Assembly (NCBI RefSeq): GCF_900099735.1
Contig: NZ_FNDT01000007.1
Span: 1 to 64,000, forward strand
Reading direction: 5' to 3'
Source of the DNA: Arthrobacter subterraneus
GTDB lineage: Bacteria > Actinomycetota > Actinomycetes > Actinomycetales > Micrococcaceae
Length of the DNA stretch: 64,000 nt
Shown here: piece after piece, positions 27,671 through 37,516 of the stretch
Numbering within the stretch: position 1 is the first letter of the stretch
Layout of the letters: each line of letters starts with the position of its first letter
Program-made: the position numbers and the translations under genes
The notes under the pieces: generated by a model
Databases searched by the model: none
The model's input: only the letters and a program-made list of their open reading frames with translations
Told to the model about the DNA's origin: nothing

Positions 27671-28614
27671 GCGTTGCCTTCCTCTCCCGATGCGGCGAGG
27701 GCGTCGGTGATTGCCGTGGCCTGGTCCGCTGTGAGGACGCCGCGCTCCAGGGCACGGCGGGCAGTCACCGCAGCGAGCCGGGCGTAGGCAGCCCGGATGT
27801 CTCCCGGGGCGTCGGCGAGCGCGGCAGCGTGCGCCGCCACCGTTCCGGCGTCACCGCGTGCAACAGGACCTGTGAGTGCGCCTTCGCCGGCGGCCAGCGC
27901 GTTCTCGAGTGATGCGCGCATCAGCGGTCCCAGCAGCCGGTCGGGCTGCTCCACGCCGATGGCGCCGAGCAGCTGGGTGGACTGCGCCGCGATGGTGACC
28001 AGGTGGTTCGACGCGTGCGCCAGCGCCGCGTGGTAGAGGATCCGGTCCTCCTCCGCGATGACCACCGGCTCGGCGCCCATCTCCACCACCAGGGCCTGGG
28101 CCACCGGAAGGACTGCCGAGGGTGCGGTGACTCCGAAGGTGCAGTCCGGGAGCCGGGTGAGGTCCAGGCTCATTCCGGTGAAGGTCATTGCCGGGTGCAG
28201 CGCCAGCGGAATTGCGCCGAGCTTCCGCGCGGGTTCCAGTACACCGGTGCCGAACCGCCCCGACGTGTGGGCCACGAGCTGCCCCGGCTGCCAGGCTCCT
28301 ACAGCGGCGAGGCCGGACACCAGGTCCGGCAGGGCGTCGTCGGGCACCGCCAGCAGGACCAGTTCAGCCCGTTCAATGATCTCGGGAATCTCAAGGACCG
28401 GTACGCCGGGGAGCAGGTTTTCGGCGCGCTCACGGCTCGCCTCAGACACGGCCGAAACTCCGACGACGGCGTGTTCCGCAGCGCGCAGCGCGGCTCCCAG
28501 AACGGCCCCCACGCGGCCGGCGCCGATCACGCCGACGCCGAGCCTTCCCGGCTTGGCTGGTTTCCGCCGCACACCGCCCGGGTGCGGACTGACCGGATGC
28601 TCAGAAGCGTTCAT
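27667..28614 (-). CDS. Rossmann-fold/DUF2520 oxidoreductase-like protein
   Basis: 315 aa. The N-terminal NAD(P)-binding fold carries [18 protein letters not shown], followed by [14 protein letters not shown]. The C-terminal helical DUF2520 domain includes [18 protein letters not shown]. The ATG at 28614 has AAGGA upstream and overlaps the end of the PH-domain gene by 14 bases. Proteins of this kind are often next to panC, and a ketopantoate-reductase-like role in pantothenate synthesis is a reasonable inference that the sequence cannot prove. Confidence 0.85.
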   Translation of the reverse strand: MNASEHPVSPHPGGVRRKPAKPGRLGVGVIGAGRVGAVLGAALRAAEHAVVGVSAVSEASRERAENLLPGVPVLEIPEIIERAELVLLAVPDDALPDLVSGLAAVGAWQPGQLVAHTSGRFGTGVLEPARKLGAIPLALHPAMTFTGMSLDLTRLPDCTFGVTAPSAVLPVAQALVVEMGAEPVVIAEEDRILYHAALAHASNHLVTIAAQSTQLLGAIGVEQPDRLLGPLMRASLENALAAGEGALTGPVARGDAGTVAAHAAALADAPGDIRAAYARLAAVTARRALERGVLTADQATAITDALAASGEEGNA

Positions 28615-30142
28615 GGGCTGATCCTTCCTGGTAGGACGGCGGCGGGAGCATGACGGGGGCCTCGGATGCGGTGCCCGGATCACCGGCCGGTCCTTCGACC
28701 GTCACCGGGCGCATCCACTGTTCGGGGCCGCTGCGGCGGCGGGCTTCCGCCGCCCGCTCGGCCTGTTCAGAGAACAGCCGCCAGGCGTCCTCCTCGGCGA
28801 CCTGGCGGACGCGGGGGGACACGGGACCCGGTGTGGTGTGGAAAACGAGGTCCGCTACCCCGAATCTGCGGGCCAGCGGCCCCTGGTGCAGCGCCAGCGA
28901 CTGCGTGCGTTCGTGGGGTACGACGGCGAGCTGCCGCCACCACGCGCCGGACCGCGCCAGCAGTGCGGTGCGCGTGACGGCGACACCGTTTCGCCGCCAG
29001 GCCAGCGGTGCGATCAGCCGTGCACGCCGCGGGGTGGTTCTGAATCCGGCGTCGGGGCCCTTGCCGGCGAGTCCGGCGGAGAACACGTCGACCGGCGTGT
29101 CCGTTCCCGGATCGGGAAGGACCAGCGCAATGACCCGCAGGACCTCGTCCAGGGTGCCGACGGGAAGGAGGGTGGCCCGCGCCTGGGCCTCACCGCTGGC
29201 TGAGGCACCGTAACCGGCCACGTTCACTGTGACCTTGTACCAGCCCTTCAGCCGCCACAGCGGGGACTGGACCACGCCGACCGCCTGCACGCGGCCCGGT
29301 GGCACGGTCTGGGTCCGGGTGTCCAGCAGTCCGTACCGGATCCGGATGCCGTCCGGTGAAATGGCCGCGCGGAAGTTGAAGCCGGTATTGAGAACGTTCC
29401 AGTAACCGCCGATCACCCCGATCAGGATGGGGACAAAACCCGCGAGCAGGGCGCCGGTGTCCAGCACAACGGCGAAGAGGACCACGCCCACCAGACCGAG
29501 CAGCACGGCCACGGTGTTGCCGGACAGCGCCGCCGCTCCCAGGACGCGGGCGGGGGTGAGGGACAGCACCTCCCGCTCGGGCGCTTCGGGGATGTCCTGC
29601 GGGTGCTCCGGGTCCACGGCCACACCCGCCGCGCGCGCCAGGATTGTTGCGCGCAGCCTCTGGGCCTCATCAAGTTTCAGGAAGGCGAGGCGCACCGCCG
29701 ACTCACCGGCGTCGGCCACATCGAACTTGAGTTCGGCGAGGCCGAAGACCCGCGCCAGGAAGGGCTGCACCACGTCAATGGCCTGGACGCGGTCCAGGCG
29801 CGCCTGCCGGTGCTGGCGAAAAATCACCCCCGAGTTCACGCGGACGTGTTCCTCGGTGACCTGGTAGCGGGTGTAGTACCAGGACAGGAAGAATCCGGCG
29901 GCGATGAGGAGGACAACGCCGAGCACCACGGCTATTGCCAGGGTCAGGTTGCCCGGGCCGTCGCCGCGGAACCCGCGGGAGTCGCCGATCAGGAACCCCT
30001 CGAACCAGTCGCGGCCGCCGAAGAAAATCAGTGCTGCAAGCGCAATCCAGCCACGAACCAGCGGGGAGATGATGTGGACGCGTTTCCATTGGTCCGTCGG
30101 TGCCTCGGGCGGCGGCGGCGGAAGAGGTTCGGATCCGGTCAC
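28601..30142 (-). CDS. Large bacterial PH-domain (YdbT-like) membrane protein, 513 aa
   Basis: An N-terminal pair of membrane segments (GWIALAALIFFGG, ALAIAVVLGVVLLIAAGFF) leads into bacterial PH (bPH2/YdbT) domains with YYTRYQVTEEHVRVNSG, QARLDRVQAIDVVQPFLARVFG and LKFDVADAG. A second membrane pair near 205-250 is followed by a further domain (GLLDTRTQTVPPGRVQAVGVVQ). A third copy ends with AVVPHERTQSLALHQGPLARRFG. The GTG start overlaps the preceding stop (GTGA). It is paired with the short YdbS-like gene, as in many Gram-positives. Role unknown; membrane or envelope stress has been suggested for the family. Confidence 0.85.
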   Translation of the reverse strand: MTGSEPLPPPPPEAPTDQWKRVHIISPLVRGWIALAALIFFGGRDWFEGFLIGDSRGFRGDGPGNLTLAIAVVLGVVLLIAAGFFLSWYYTRYQVTEEHVRVNSGVIFRQHRQARLDRVQAIDVVQPFLARVFGLAELKFDVADAGESAVRLAFLKLDEAQRLRATILARAAGVAVDPEHPQDIPEAPEREVLSLTPARVLGAAALSGNTVAVLLGLVGVVLFAVVLDTGALLAGFVPILIGVIGGYWNVLNTGFNFRAAISPDGIRIRYGLLDTRTQTVPPGRVQAVGVVQSPLWRLKGWYKVTVNVAGYGASASGEAQARATLLPVGTLDEVLRVIALVLPDPGTDTPVDVFSAGLAGKGPDAGFRTTPRRARLIAPLAWRRNGVAVTRTALLARSGAWWRQLAVVPHERTQSLALHQGPLARRFGVADLVFHTTPGPVSPRVRQVAEEDAWRLFSEQAERAAEARRRSGPEQWMRPVTVEGPAGDPGTASEAPVMLPPPSYQEGSAHERF

Positions 30143-30651
30143 AGCCCTGCCAGTTTCGCTTCACCGCGAGCCGACAGCTGCTCGCGCAGGCGCGCTCCCT
30201 CACTGGAGGGAAGCCCCGGGATCTCCGCGTTGGTGCCTGGCGAGGCGGTATGGAGCTTGACCGTGCACAGGCCAAGCGCCCGTTCGATCGGCCCTACAGC
30301 TACGTCCACGTACTGCATGCGCCCATAGGGCACCACCATGGTGCGCTGGAAGAAGATTCCCTGGCGCACGAGCAGATCCTCGTTGCGTTCGGCGTAACCG
30401 ATGGCGCGTACCTGGCGGGGCAGCAGGAGTCCGCGCCAGGCGGCGATGATAATAGCGACGGCGGGAAGCAGGACTGCCGGCAGCAGGGGTATCCGGGGAA
30501 GAACTCCTGTCAGCAGCAGGATGAGCGGGACCGAGAAGATGAGCAGGAAGATGGCGCTGCCGATCGCCCATCCGGCCAGGCGCACCCTGAGGTACTTCGG
30601 GGAGACGCGGGTCCACTCAATGCCGGCCGGGTCTATCGGCTCCCTACGCAT
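30139..30651 (-). CDS. Short bacterial PH-domain (YdbS-like) membrane protein, 170 aa
   Basis: Two membrane segments (WAIGSAIFLLIFSVPLILLLTG and LPAVLLPAVAIIIAAW) precede one PH-like domain (YAERNEDLLVRQGIFFQRTMVVPYGRMQYVDV split over two strands, then LGLCTVKLHTASPG). I chose the ATG at 30651 with AAGGGGAG just upstream. The longer frame to 30729 overlaps DUF3180 and is Arg-rich. It is coupled by a GTGA overlap to the longer PH-domain protein. Confidence 0.85.
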   Translation of the reverse strand: MRREPIDPAGIEWTRVSPKYLRVRLAGWAIGSAIFLLIFSVPLILLLTGVLPRIPLLPAVLLPAVAIIIAAWRGLLLPRQVRAIGYAERNEDLLVRQGIFFQRTMVVPYGRMQYVDVAVGPIERALGLCTVKLHTASPGTNAEIPGLPSSEGARLREQLSARGEAKLAGL

Positions 30652-31135
30652 ACTCCCCTTCACCGCTCTCCCTCGCCGTGCCGGACCCCGCCTCGTCATC
30701 CGGCGGAAGCCTGCAGAAGCTTTCCACAATCAGTCCGGTTCCAATCATGACTATGCCAGCCACCATCAGCGCCAGCGAACCCCACAGCGGTCCGAGGTTG
30801 CTGCGCACACCGACCAGGCTCAGCTGGTCGGCCAGGATGCCGATGTGCCACCCCGTGGTCAGTGCACCGGCGTAGGCGGTCGCCTGCGCAAACACCACTG
30901 TCCGTGCCGCGAGGATGGGATCCAGCGCGCGCTTCCGGTTTCCGGCGCGCCACCGCTTCACCCGGAACCCGAAAATCAGGGTCACTGCGACGACGGCGGC
31001 GATAGTCAGGAGAGAACTGAGCGGTAGCGACGGCGTGGGGTAACCGTTGCGGGTGGCCCACCAGTTGATCAGCCAGCCCAGTGTGCCGAATACCAGCCCG
31101 ATAAGAACAAGCCAGGGAATTCTGATCGAGCCCAC
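30644..31135 (-). CDS. DUF3180 membrane protein, 163 aa
   Basis: Four hydrophobic segments: IPWLVLIGLVFGTLGWLINW, LLTIAAVVAVTLIFGF, ARTVVFAQATAYAGALTTGW and LWGSLALMVAGIVMIGTGLI. The motif FRVKRWRAGNRKRALDP between segments 2 and 3 and its position directly after folK are typical of actinobacterial DUF3180. Function unknown. Seven bases separate it from folK, and it overlaps the next gene by eight. Confidence 0.88.
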   Translation of the reverse strand: MGSIRIPWLVLIGLVFGTLGWLINWWATRNGYPTPSLPLSSLLTIAAVVAVTLIFGFRVKRWRAGNRKRALDPILAARTVVFAQATAYAGALTTGWHIGILADQLSLVGVRSNLGPLWGSLALMVAGIVMIGTGLIVESFCRLPPDDEAGSGTARESGEGEYA

Positions 31136-31142
31136 GGCTCCC

Positions 31143-31637
31143 TCAGGCCCCCTCGAACGGTATGAGTCCGGGAAGGTCCTCTGCCTGCCGGGCGAGCTCT
31201 GTAACCGGGCGCCCGGAGAGTGTGGCCGAGCCGTCCATCCAGGCCCACGGCTGCAGCACGAAGGCGCGTTCCGCTGCCCGCGGGTGCGGCAGGGTCAGCT
31301 TGTCGTCGTCGGACACGAGGTCCCCGTAGGTGATGATGTCGACGTCGAGCGTGCGGGGGCCCCAGCGGACGGTGCGGACCCGGTGATGCGCGTTCTCCAC
31401 GGCCTGGCAGTGTTCGAGGAGTTCATACGGGCCGAGATCGGTTTCGACCTCGATGACCATGTTGAGGTAGTCCGGCTGCTCCGGGCCTCCGACGGCCTTG
31501 GTCTGCACGATCGGAGAGACTTCTCGCAGGCGGACGTGGGGGGTGTCGACGAGGTCCGCGACGGCGAGCGAGAGGGTGTCGCGGCTCTCACCGAGGTTGC
31601 TGCCGAGGGCGAGGATGGCGCGGACGGTCCCGCTCAT
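31143..31637 (-). CDS. folK: 6-hydroxymethyl-dihydropterin pyrophosphokinase
   Basis: Transfers pyrophosphate from ATP to hydroxymethyl-dihydropterin in folate synthesis (164 aa). HPPK motifs are ILALGSNLGESRDTL at the N-terminus and VRWGPRTLDVDIITYG, followed by LPHPRAAERAFVLQPWAWM. The ATG overlaps the folB stop (ATGA at 31634-31637). Confidence 0.95.
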   Translation of the reverse strand: MSGTVRAILALGSNLGESRDTLSLAVADLVDTPHVRLREVSPIVQTKAVGGPEQPDYLNMVIEVETDLGPYELLEHCQAVENAHHRVRTVRWGPRTLDVDIITYGDLVSDDDKLTLPHPRAAERAFVLQPWAWMDGSATLSGRPVTELARQAEDLPGLIPFEGA

Positions 31638-32017
31638 GTCCGCTCCCGGTAGATGGACACGGACACATCGCCGAACGGAACCTCGATGGGAGCCTTCGGT
31701 TTGTGGACGGTCACTTCAACGGCATCGACCGCGAAGGACGCCAGGATGTGTCCGGCGATCCGCTCGGCGAGGGCCTCTATCAGGTTCAGCGGCTCACCGG
31801 CGATGAGTCCGGTGACCTGTTCCGCGAGCTCACCGTAGTGCGCAGTGCGGGTCAGGTCATCGCTCTGACCCGCCTGCCGCAGGTCCAGATGGAGCACCAC
31901 ATCGACAATGAAGGGCTGTCCGTCGCGCCGCTCGTGGTCGAAAACCCCGTGATGCCCGACGGCGGTGATTCCCGTCAGCGCGATCCGGTCCTGCCCCGGG
32001 ACGAGACTGGCGGTCAT
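31634..32017 (-). CDS. folB: Dihydroneopterin aldolase
   Basis: Cleaves dihydroneopterin to the FolK substrate (127 aa). It has ITAVGHHGVFDHERRDGQPF at the N-terminus, then TAHYGELAEQV, NLIEALAERIAGHIL and VTVHKPKAPIEVPFGDVSV, all characteristic. I chose the ATG at 32017, seven bases after folP. The longer frame to 32059 overlaps folP. Confidence 0.94.
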   Translation of the reverse strand: MTASLVPGQDRIALTGITAVGHHGVFDHERRDGQPFIVDVVLHLDLRQAGQSDDLTRTAHYGELAEQVTGLIAGEPLNLIEALAERIAGHILASFAVDAVEVTVHKPKAPIEVPFGDVSVSIYRERT

Positions 32018-32024
32018 GGCCTGC

Positions 32025-32930
32025 CTACCTGGTCCAGGCTGCGGCGACTTTGACCGCATCGAGATTGGACGCGACGTCGTGCACGCGGACGCACCAAGCC
32101 CCCTGGGCGGCAGCGAGGGCAGACACGGCCACGCTCGCGTTTCCGCGTTCGCCGGGGGCTGCAGCCTTGCCGGCCGTCGTGAGCAGGGTTCCGAGGAAAC
32201 GCTTGCGGGAGGCTCCGATCAGGATACGGTGCCCGAGAGTCTGGAAGCGCTCCAGCGAGCGAAGCAGGGCCCAGTTGTGATCGTCCTTCTTCGCGAAGCC
32301 GATTCCCGGGTCGACGATGATCTGGTCCGGTGAGACACCGGCTGCGTAGAACTTGTCCCGGATGGCGGTGATCTCGGTGATCACGTCCTCGACGACGTCG
32401 TCATAACTCGCCAGTGAGTCCATGGTCTGCGGGTTGCCGCGCTGGTGCATGAGGACGTAGTGGACGCCGCGCTCCGCTATGAGTGCAGGCATGGCGGGAT
32501 CGAAGTCGAGGCCGGACACGTCATTGACGATCGCCGCACCTTCATCGATGGCCTTCGCAGCCGTGTCGGCGTGCATGGTGTCGACGCTGACCAGCGCACC
32601 TGCTTTGACCAGTGCGGCCACCACCGGAACGATGCGCTTCTGCTCTTCCGCTACCGTGATGCTGTCCGCGTTCGGCCGGGTGGATTCCCCGCCGACGTCC
32701 AAAATGTCGGCTCCCGCATAGTGCATGCGGAGTCCTTCGGCGATGGCCTCATCGGTGGAGGAGAACCTGCCTCCATCGCTGAAGGAGTCCGGGGTGACGT
32801 TGAGGATTCCCATCACCAGCGTCCGGTCGGTCGGCAGGTCCTTGAAGGACTTGCGGACCCGGGTGGGCCGCAGGACGGGGAGGGGTGAGGTTGCCGGTCC
32901 GGTTCCTGGGGCTGCCGCGAGTGAATCCAT
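32025..32930 (-). CDS. folP: Dihydropteroate synthase
   Basis: Condenses the pterin pyrophosphate with p-aminobenzoate; this is the sulfonamide target (301 aa). It has VMGILNVTPDSFSDGGRF, DILDVGGESTRP, IVNDVSGLDFDPAM, the QRGNPQTM loop, IIVDPGIGFAKKDDHNW and GASRKRFLG. All family motifs are present. It belongs to the folE-P-B-K run. Confidence 0.96.
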   Translation of the reverse strand: MDSLAAAPGTGPATSPLPVLRPTRVRKSFKDLPTDRTLVMGILNVTPDSFSDGGRFSSTDEAIAEGLRMHYAGADILDVGGESTRPNADSITVAEEQKRIVPVVAALVKAGALVSVDTMHADTAAKAIDEGAAIVNDVSGLDFDPAMPALIAERGVHYVLMHQRGNPQTMDSLASYDDVVEDVITEITAIRDKFYAAGVSPDQIIVDPGIGFAKKDDHNWALLRSLERFQTLGHRILIGASRKRFLGTLLTTAGKAAAPGERGNASVAVSALAAAQGAWCVRVHDVASNLDAVKVAAAWTR

Positions 32931-32944
32931 AAATCTGCTGTGTC

Positions 32945-33562
32945 CTATCTTCCGAGTATCAGGCTCATGGCCTCGGCTCGCGTGGCGGCGTCGCGCACCT
33001 GTCCACGCACTGCCGAGGTGACCGTTTTGGCTCCTGGTTTACGGATGCCGCGCATTGACATGCACATGTGCTCACACTCAATCACCACGATTGCGCCCTT
33101 GGGCTGCAGGTGGTGCATCAACGCATCGACAATCTGGGTGGTGAGGCGTTCCTGCACCTGTGGCCTCCGCGCGTAGATTTCCACCAGGCGTGCCAGCTTG
33201 CTCAGGCCGGTGACCTTTCCTTCTGCCGAGGGAATGTAGCCGATGTGCGCTGTGCCATGGAAGGGCACGAGGTGGTGCTCGCAGGTTGAGTAGAACGGGA
33301 TGTCCTTCACGAGGACAAGTTCCTCATGATCCAGCTCGAAGGTGGTGGAGAGGACGTCCTTCGGGTTCTGGTGCAGTCCCGCGAAGAATTCCGCATAGGC
33401 CCGGGCCACCCGCTTCGGGGTGTCCAGCAGACCGTCCCGCTCGGGATCCTCGCCGATGGCAGCGAGGATCTCACGGACTGCCCGCTCGATTCTCGGCTGA
33501 TCCACCGTGGAACCACTCGCCGCCAGGGCGGCATCGACCATCTGGTCGTCAAAATCGGTCAC
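32945..33562 (-). CDS. folE: GTP cyclohydrolase I (FolE type)
   Basis: Makes dihydroneopterin triphosphate from GTP, the entry step of folate synthesis (205 aa). It has the zinc-ligand motif [14 protein letters not shown], then [23 protein letters not shown] and [14 protein letters not shown] chose the GTG at 33562, with AGGAT seven bases upstream. The ATG at 33571 adds three residues and overlaps that site. It starts 36 bases after ftsH. Confidence 0.95.
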   Translation of the reverse strand: MTDFDDQMVDAALAASGSTVDQPRIERAVREILAAIGEDPERDGLLDTPKRVARAYAEFFAGLHQNPKDVLSTTFELDHEELVLVKDIPFYSTCEHHLVPFHGTAHIGYIPSAEGKVTGLSKLARLVEIYARRPQVQERLTTQIVDALMHHLQPKGAIVVIECEHMCMSMRGIRKPGAKTVTSAVRGQVRDAATRAEAMSLILGR

Positions 33563-33598
33563 GCCAAGCATCCTATCCCGGCCCGGTGAGCCGTCCCG

Positions 33599-35704
33599 CT
33601 AGTCGTTACGACGCCTGCCGGGACCGGAGGGGCCGGTATCCCTCGGCGTGCCGGTGGTGCCGCCCTTGTTGTCCGGCTCGGTTTCCGGCTCCGGCAGGGA
33701 GCCACCGCTGACATCGAAGTCGTCGGGAAGGTTGGCGTCCGCGATCTGGTCCTGGGGAGAAACGTCCTCCGGGTTGGGCTCGCCTGCTTCCTCGGCTTCC
33801 TTCCGTTCCTTGTCAGTGACCACCGGGGGCAGGGAGTGTACCGGCCTGCTGTCCTTCGAGAGCCAGATGCTGCGGGCGTCGCGTTTGCGGATGTCGGAGA
33901 AGACCTCGGCGATTTCGGCCTGGTTAAGGGTTTCCCGCTCGAGCAATTCAAGGGCAAGCCGGTCCAGCACGTCACGGTTCTCGGTGAGGATCGCGTAGGC
34001 CTCGTCATGGGCGTTGTCGACCAGTCGGCGCACTTCCTCGTCAACGATGTAGGCAATGTGGTCCGAGTAGTTCCGCTCATGTCCCATGTCGCGGCCGAGG
34101 AACGGCTCGCCGCCGCCCTGCCCCAGCTTCACGGCGCCGATGCGCTCGCTCATGCCGTATTGGGTGACCATCTTGCGGGCGGTCGCCGTGGCCTTCTCGA
34201 TGTCATTCGAGGCGCCGGTTGAGGGATCGTGGAAGACGATTTCCTCCGCCACGCGGCCGCCCATGGCGTACGCGAGCTGGTCGAGCAGCTCATTGCGCGT
34301 GATCGAGTACTTGTCATCAGCCGGCAGCACCATGGTGTAGCCCAGCGCCCGTCCGCGCGGAAGGATGGTGACCTTGGTGACCGGGTCGGTGTTGCGCAGG
34401 GCTGCGGCAACGAGCGCGTGACCGCCCTCGTGGTACGCCGTGATTTTCCGCTCCAGTTCCTTCATGACCCGGCTGCGCTTCTGTGGACCGGCAATGACCC
34501 GGTCGATGGCCTCGTCAAGGGCGCGATCATCGATGAGCTGCGCATTGGAACGGGCGGTCAGGAGCGCGGCCTCGTTCAGGACGTTTGCGAGGTCCGCACC
34601 CGTGAAACCGGGAGTCTTCTTGGCGACGGACTGCAGGTCAACGCCGGGCGCCATCGGCTTGCCCTGTGAATGGACCTGGAGGATCCGGTGGCGTCCGCTC
34701 ATATCCGGTGCCTCGACACCGATCTGGCGGTCGAAGCGGCCGGGGCGCAGCAGCGCCGGGTCCAGGACATCGGGCCGGTTGGTGGCGGCAATCAGGATGA
34801 CATTGGTGTTCGCGTCGAAGCCGTCCATCTCGACGAGGAGCTGGTTCAGGGTCTGTTCGCGTTCATCGTTGCCGCCGCCCACGCCGGCGCCGCGGTGGCG
34901 GCCGACGGCGTCGATCTCGTCAACAAAGATGATTGCCGGGGCGTTTGACTTGGCCTGCTCGAACAGGTCGCGGACGCGGGATGCACCGACGCCGACGAAC
35001 ATCTCAACGAAGTCGGAACCGGAAATCGAGTAGAACGGAACACCGGCCTCGCCGGCGACCGCACGGGCCAGGAGGGTTTTACCGGTTCCGGGAGGGCCGT
35101 ACAGGAGTACGCCCTTGGGAATCTTGGCGCCGAGGGCCTGGAACTTGGCCGGCTCCTGCAGGAATTCCTTGATCTCGTGGAGTTCCTCGACGGCCTCATC
35201 TGCGCCCGCGACGTCGGAGAACGTTACCTGCGGCATGTCCTTGCTGATGAGTTTGGCCTTGGACTTGCCGAACTGCATGACCTTGGAGCCGCCGCCCTGC
35301 ATCCGGCTGAGCAGGAACCAGAAGATTGCACCGAGGATCAGGATGGGAAGGATCAGGCCGAGGATGCTGGTGAACCAGTTGTTCTCCACCGGCTGGTCAG
35401 TGAAGCCCTCGACGTCCGAGGTGTTGATCGCTTCGACGACACCCTCGGCACGGGCGGCGCTGAAGAAGAAGGAGACGCTGCGGCCGAGGTCTTCATAGTC
35501 CTCGCGGAGCGTGAGGTCCACGCGCTGTTCGCCGTCGTAGATCTTTGCCTGCTCCACCTGGTTGTCGGCGAGGAGCTCCAGCCCGACGTTGGTGTCCACA
35601 CGGGCACCGCTGGTGTTGAACACTGAAGGCAGGATGACCAGAAGCGCGGCAACGGCCAGCACAATCCAGAAGATCGGTCCTTTGAAAATGTTCTTGAATT
35701 TCAT
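33599..35704 (-). CDS. ftsH: ATP-dependent zinc metalloprotease FtsH
   Basis: Membrane-anchored AAA protease that degrades damaged or regulated membrane proteins (701 aa). Two membrane segments ([19 protein letters not shown] and [19 protein letters not shown]) flank an extracytoplasmic domain. The AAA domain has GPPGTGKT (203-210), [15 protein letters not shown] and the SRH region [13 protein letters not shown]. The zinc site is HEGGH (425-429), a normal variant of HEAGH in actinobacteria. The long acidic/Pro C-terminus ends GPGRRRND. The 183 bases upstream (35705-35887) contain only imperfect CAGGGCT/AGCCCTG repeats. Confidence 0.97.
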   Translation of the reverse strand: MKFKNIFKGPIFWIVLAVAALLVILPSVFNTSGARVDTNVGLELLADNQVEQAKIYDGEQRVDLTLREDYEDLGRSVSFFFSAARAEGVVEAINTSDVEGFTDQPVENNWFTSILGLILPILILGAIFWFLLSRMQGGGSKVMQFGKSKAKLISKDMPQVTFSDVAGADEAVEELHEIKEFLQEPAKFQALGAKIPKGVLLYGPPGTGKTLLARAVAGEAGVPFYSISGSDFVEMFVGVGASRVRDLFEQAKSNAPAIIFVDEIDAVGRHRGAGVGGGNDEREQTLNQLLVEMDGFDANTNVILIAATNRPDVLDPALLRPGRFDRQIGVEAPDMSGRHRILQVHSQGKPMAPGVDLQSVAKKTPGFTGADLANVLNEAALLTARSNAQLIDDRALDEAIDRVIAGPQKRSRVMKELERKITAYHEGGHALVAAALRNTDPVTKVTILPRGRALGYTMVLPADDKYSITRNELLDQLAYAMGGRVAEEIVFHDPSTGASNDIEKATATARKMVTQYGMSERIGAVKLGQGGGEPFLGRDMGHERNYSDHIAYIVDEEVRRLVDNAHDEAYAILTENRDVLDRLALELLERETLNQAEIAEVFSDIRKRDARSIWLSKDSRPVHSLPPVVTDKERKEAEEAGEPNPEDVSPQDQIADANLPDDFDVSGGSLPEPETEPDNKGGTTGTPRDTGPSGPGRRRND

Positions 35705-35887
35705 TCAACTCAGGGCTGACCGCCCTGTCCCTCCTGCTTAACTGCCAAATAGCCCTGATCCGAGGGCGCATCGCCCAGTGCGGCGCCAACGGTGATACCA
35801 GCTTTACATTCCCTGCAGAATCCACGCACATGGGCGGCGGAAAGTTCCCTCTGGGCGTAGAGGCTCAGGGCCCTCGGCCAGCGGGAT

Positions 35888-36442
35888 CTACTCGTAGACG
35901 TGCGGTGCGAGGGTGCCGATGAAGTCGAGGTTGCGGTACTTCTCCGCGAAGTCCAGTCCGTAGCCCACCACGAATTCGTTGGGGATGTCGTAGCCGACGT
36001 ACTTGACGTCGATGTTGACTTTGGCGGCGTCGGGCTTGCGCAGGAGGGTGCAGATTTCCACCGATGCGGGCCCGCGGGACATCAGGTTGGCCTTCAGCCA
36101 GGACAGGGTGAGGCCGGAGTCGATGATGTCCTCGACGATCAGCACGTGCTTGCCCATCAGGTCCGTTTCCAGGTCCTTGAGGATCCGGACCACGCCCGAA
36201 GACTGCGTGCCCGAACCGTAGGACGACACGGCCATCCAGTCCATGGTGACGTGGGAGTGCATGGCACGCGCCAGGTCTGCCATGACCATCACGGCGCCCT
36301 TGAGCACACCGACAATCAATACGTCACGGCCGGCGTAATCGCGGTCGATTTCCGCGGCCAGTTCCTGCACCCGCTGCTGGATCTCTTCCCTGGTGTAGAG
36401 AACGTGCTTGAGGTCGGCCTGGACGTCGTGTGAATCCACCAA
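35888..36442 (-). CDS. hpt: Hypoxanthine phosphoribosyltransferase
   Basis: Salvages hypoxanthine and guanine with PRPP (184 aa). It has [32 protein letters not shown] (flexible catalytic loop), the PRPP-binding [17 protein letters not shown] and the purine-binding [21 protein letters not shown] split around YV. It lies 12 bases after tilS and is followed by ftsH, the classical tilS-hpt-ftsH order. Confidence 0.96.
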   Translation of the reverse strand: MVDSHDVQADLKHVLYTREEIQQRVQELAAEIDRDYAGRDVLIVGVLKGAVMVMADLARAMHSHVTMDWMAVSSYGSGTQSSGVVRILKDLETDLMGKHVLIVEDIIDSGLTLSWLKANLMSRGPASVEICTLLRKPDAAKVNIDVKYVGYDIPNEFVVGYGLDFAEKYRNLDFIGTLAPHVYE

Positions 36443-36454
36443 TTGCTCCCGGAT

Positions 36455-37516
36455 TTAGAGATTTTTTCTAAGGACAAGACTGCCATAGCTTGGGTCCCCC
36501 TGGGGAACGCGGGCGCCCCGGACCTGCCGGTAGGCGCTCACGTTGCCGCCGAGCTGCACCGGACCCGCCGAGCCGGCTCGCCTCAGGAGATTTTCGGCCG
36601 CCAGCAGGCGCTCAAAACCGGGCTGCACTCCGCCCAGCTCGACGACGGCGAGCGCCAGGACCCGCTGCCGGAGCGCAGGCGGCAGGGCACGCAGGCCGTC
36701 CTCGGACAGAAGGAGGGCACCGGCGTCGTGCCCTCCCTCCCCCGTGGCGGGTGCGGGCGCCCGGAGCCGGGAGTATTCCGCCGCGGCAAGCTCTTCGAGG
36801 TAGGCGGCATCCTGGGCGAGGATCCTGGACGTGCGGTAGAGGGACTCGGCAATGCCGGGGCCCAGAGCGTCTTCCAGGTACGGCAGCACCTGGGTGCGGA
36901 CGCGGGAGCGGGTCAGCGCGGGATCGGCGTTGGTGGGATCGTGCCAGGGGTCGAGGCCGCTGAACCGGCAGATCTCTTCCGTCTCGGTGCGCCGCAGTGC
37001 AAGGAACGGGCGCAGGTAGGCCCCCCTGCGGGCCGGCATGCCGCTCAGTGACCGGGTTCCGGAACCCCGTGACAGCCCGAGCAGAACCTGTTCCGCCTGG
37101 TCGTCCAGCGTGTGGCCGAGCAGGACGGCGGCGGCGGCGTGCTGTTCCACGGCGGCATCCAGCGCCCCGTAGCGGGCGGTCCGCGCCGCGGCCTCCGGTC
37201 CCGTTCCTGCCGTCGCAACCTCCACCCGGCGCACGTCCACCGGATCGAGGTCCAGCTTCGCCAGCTGCTGCCGGGCGTTTTCCGCTACCGCCGCGCTGTC
37301 GGGCTGCAGTCCATGGTCGACGACGACGGCGCCCACCCGGTAGCGGCCGCTCCGCGCGAAGTACGCAGCCGTTGCTGCGAGGGCCAGGGAGTCCGTGCCT
37401 CCGCTGCAGGCAACCAGGAGGAGTGATCCTTCAGGAACCTGCGCCTCGTCCAGGGCGGCGCGGATCAGGTTCCTGGCGGTACCGACCGTCGGGCTGAGGC
37501 GTGGCCGGCGGCTCAC
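36455..37516 (-). CDS. tilS: tRNA(Ile)-lysidine synthetase
   Basis: Modifies C34 of tRNA-Ile(CAU) to lysidine so that it reads AUA; essential in most bacteria (353 aa). The PP-loop ATPase motif is VACSGGTDSLALA, followed by VVDHGLQPDSA, LLGHTLDDQAEQVLLGLSRG and YLRPFLALRRTETEEIC. I chose the GTG at 37516, which forms a GTGA overlap with the DUF2342 stop and has GGATGGGG upstream. ATG at 37537 would overlap by 25 bases. Confidence 0.94.
   Translation of the reverse strand: MSRRPRLSPTVGTARNLIRAALDEAQVPEGSLLLVACSGGTDSLALAATAAYFARSGRYRVGAVVVDHGLQPDSAAVAENARQQLAKLDLDPVDVRRVEVATAGTGPEAAARTARYGALDAAVEQHAAAAVLLGHTLDDQAEQVLLGLSRGSGTRSLSGMPARRGAYLRPFLALRRTETEEICRFSGLDPWHDPTNADPALTRSRVRTQVLPYLEDALGPGIAESLYRTSRILAQDAAYLEELAAAEYSRLRAPAPATGEGGHDAGALLLSEDGLRALPPALRQRVLALAVVELGGVQPGFERLLAAENLLRRAGSAGPVQLGGNVSAYRQVRGARVPQGDPSYGSLVLRKNL

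Noticed and set aside
33599-35704. HEGGH in FtsH as a damaged zinc site
   Set aside because: Gly in the third position is normal in actinobacterial FtsH; both His and the Glu are present.
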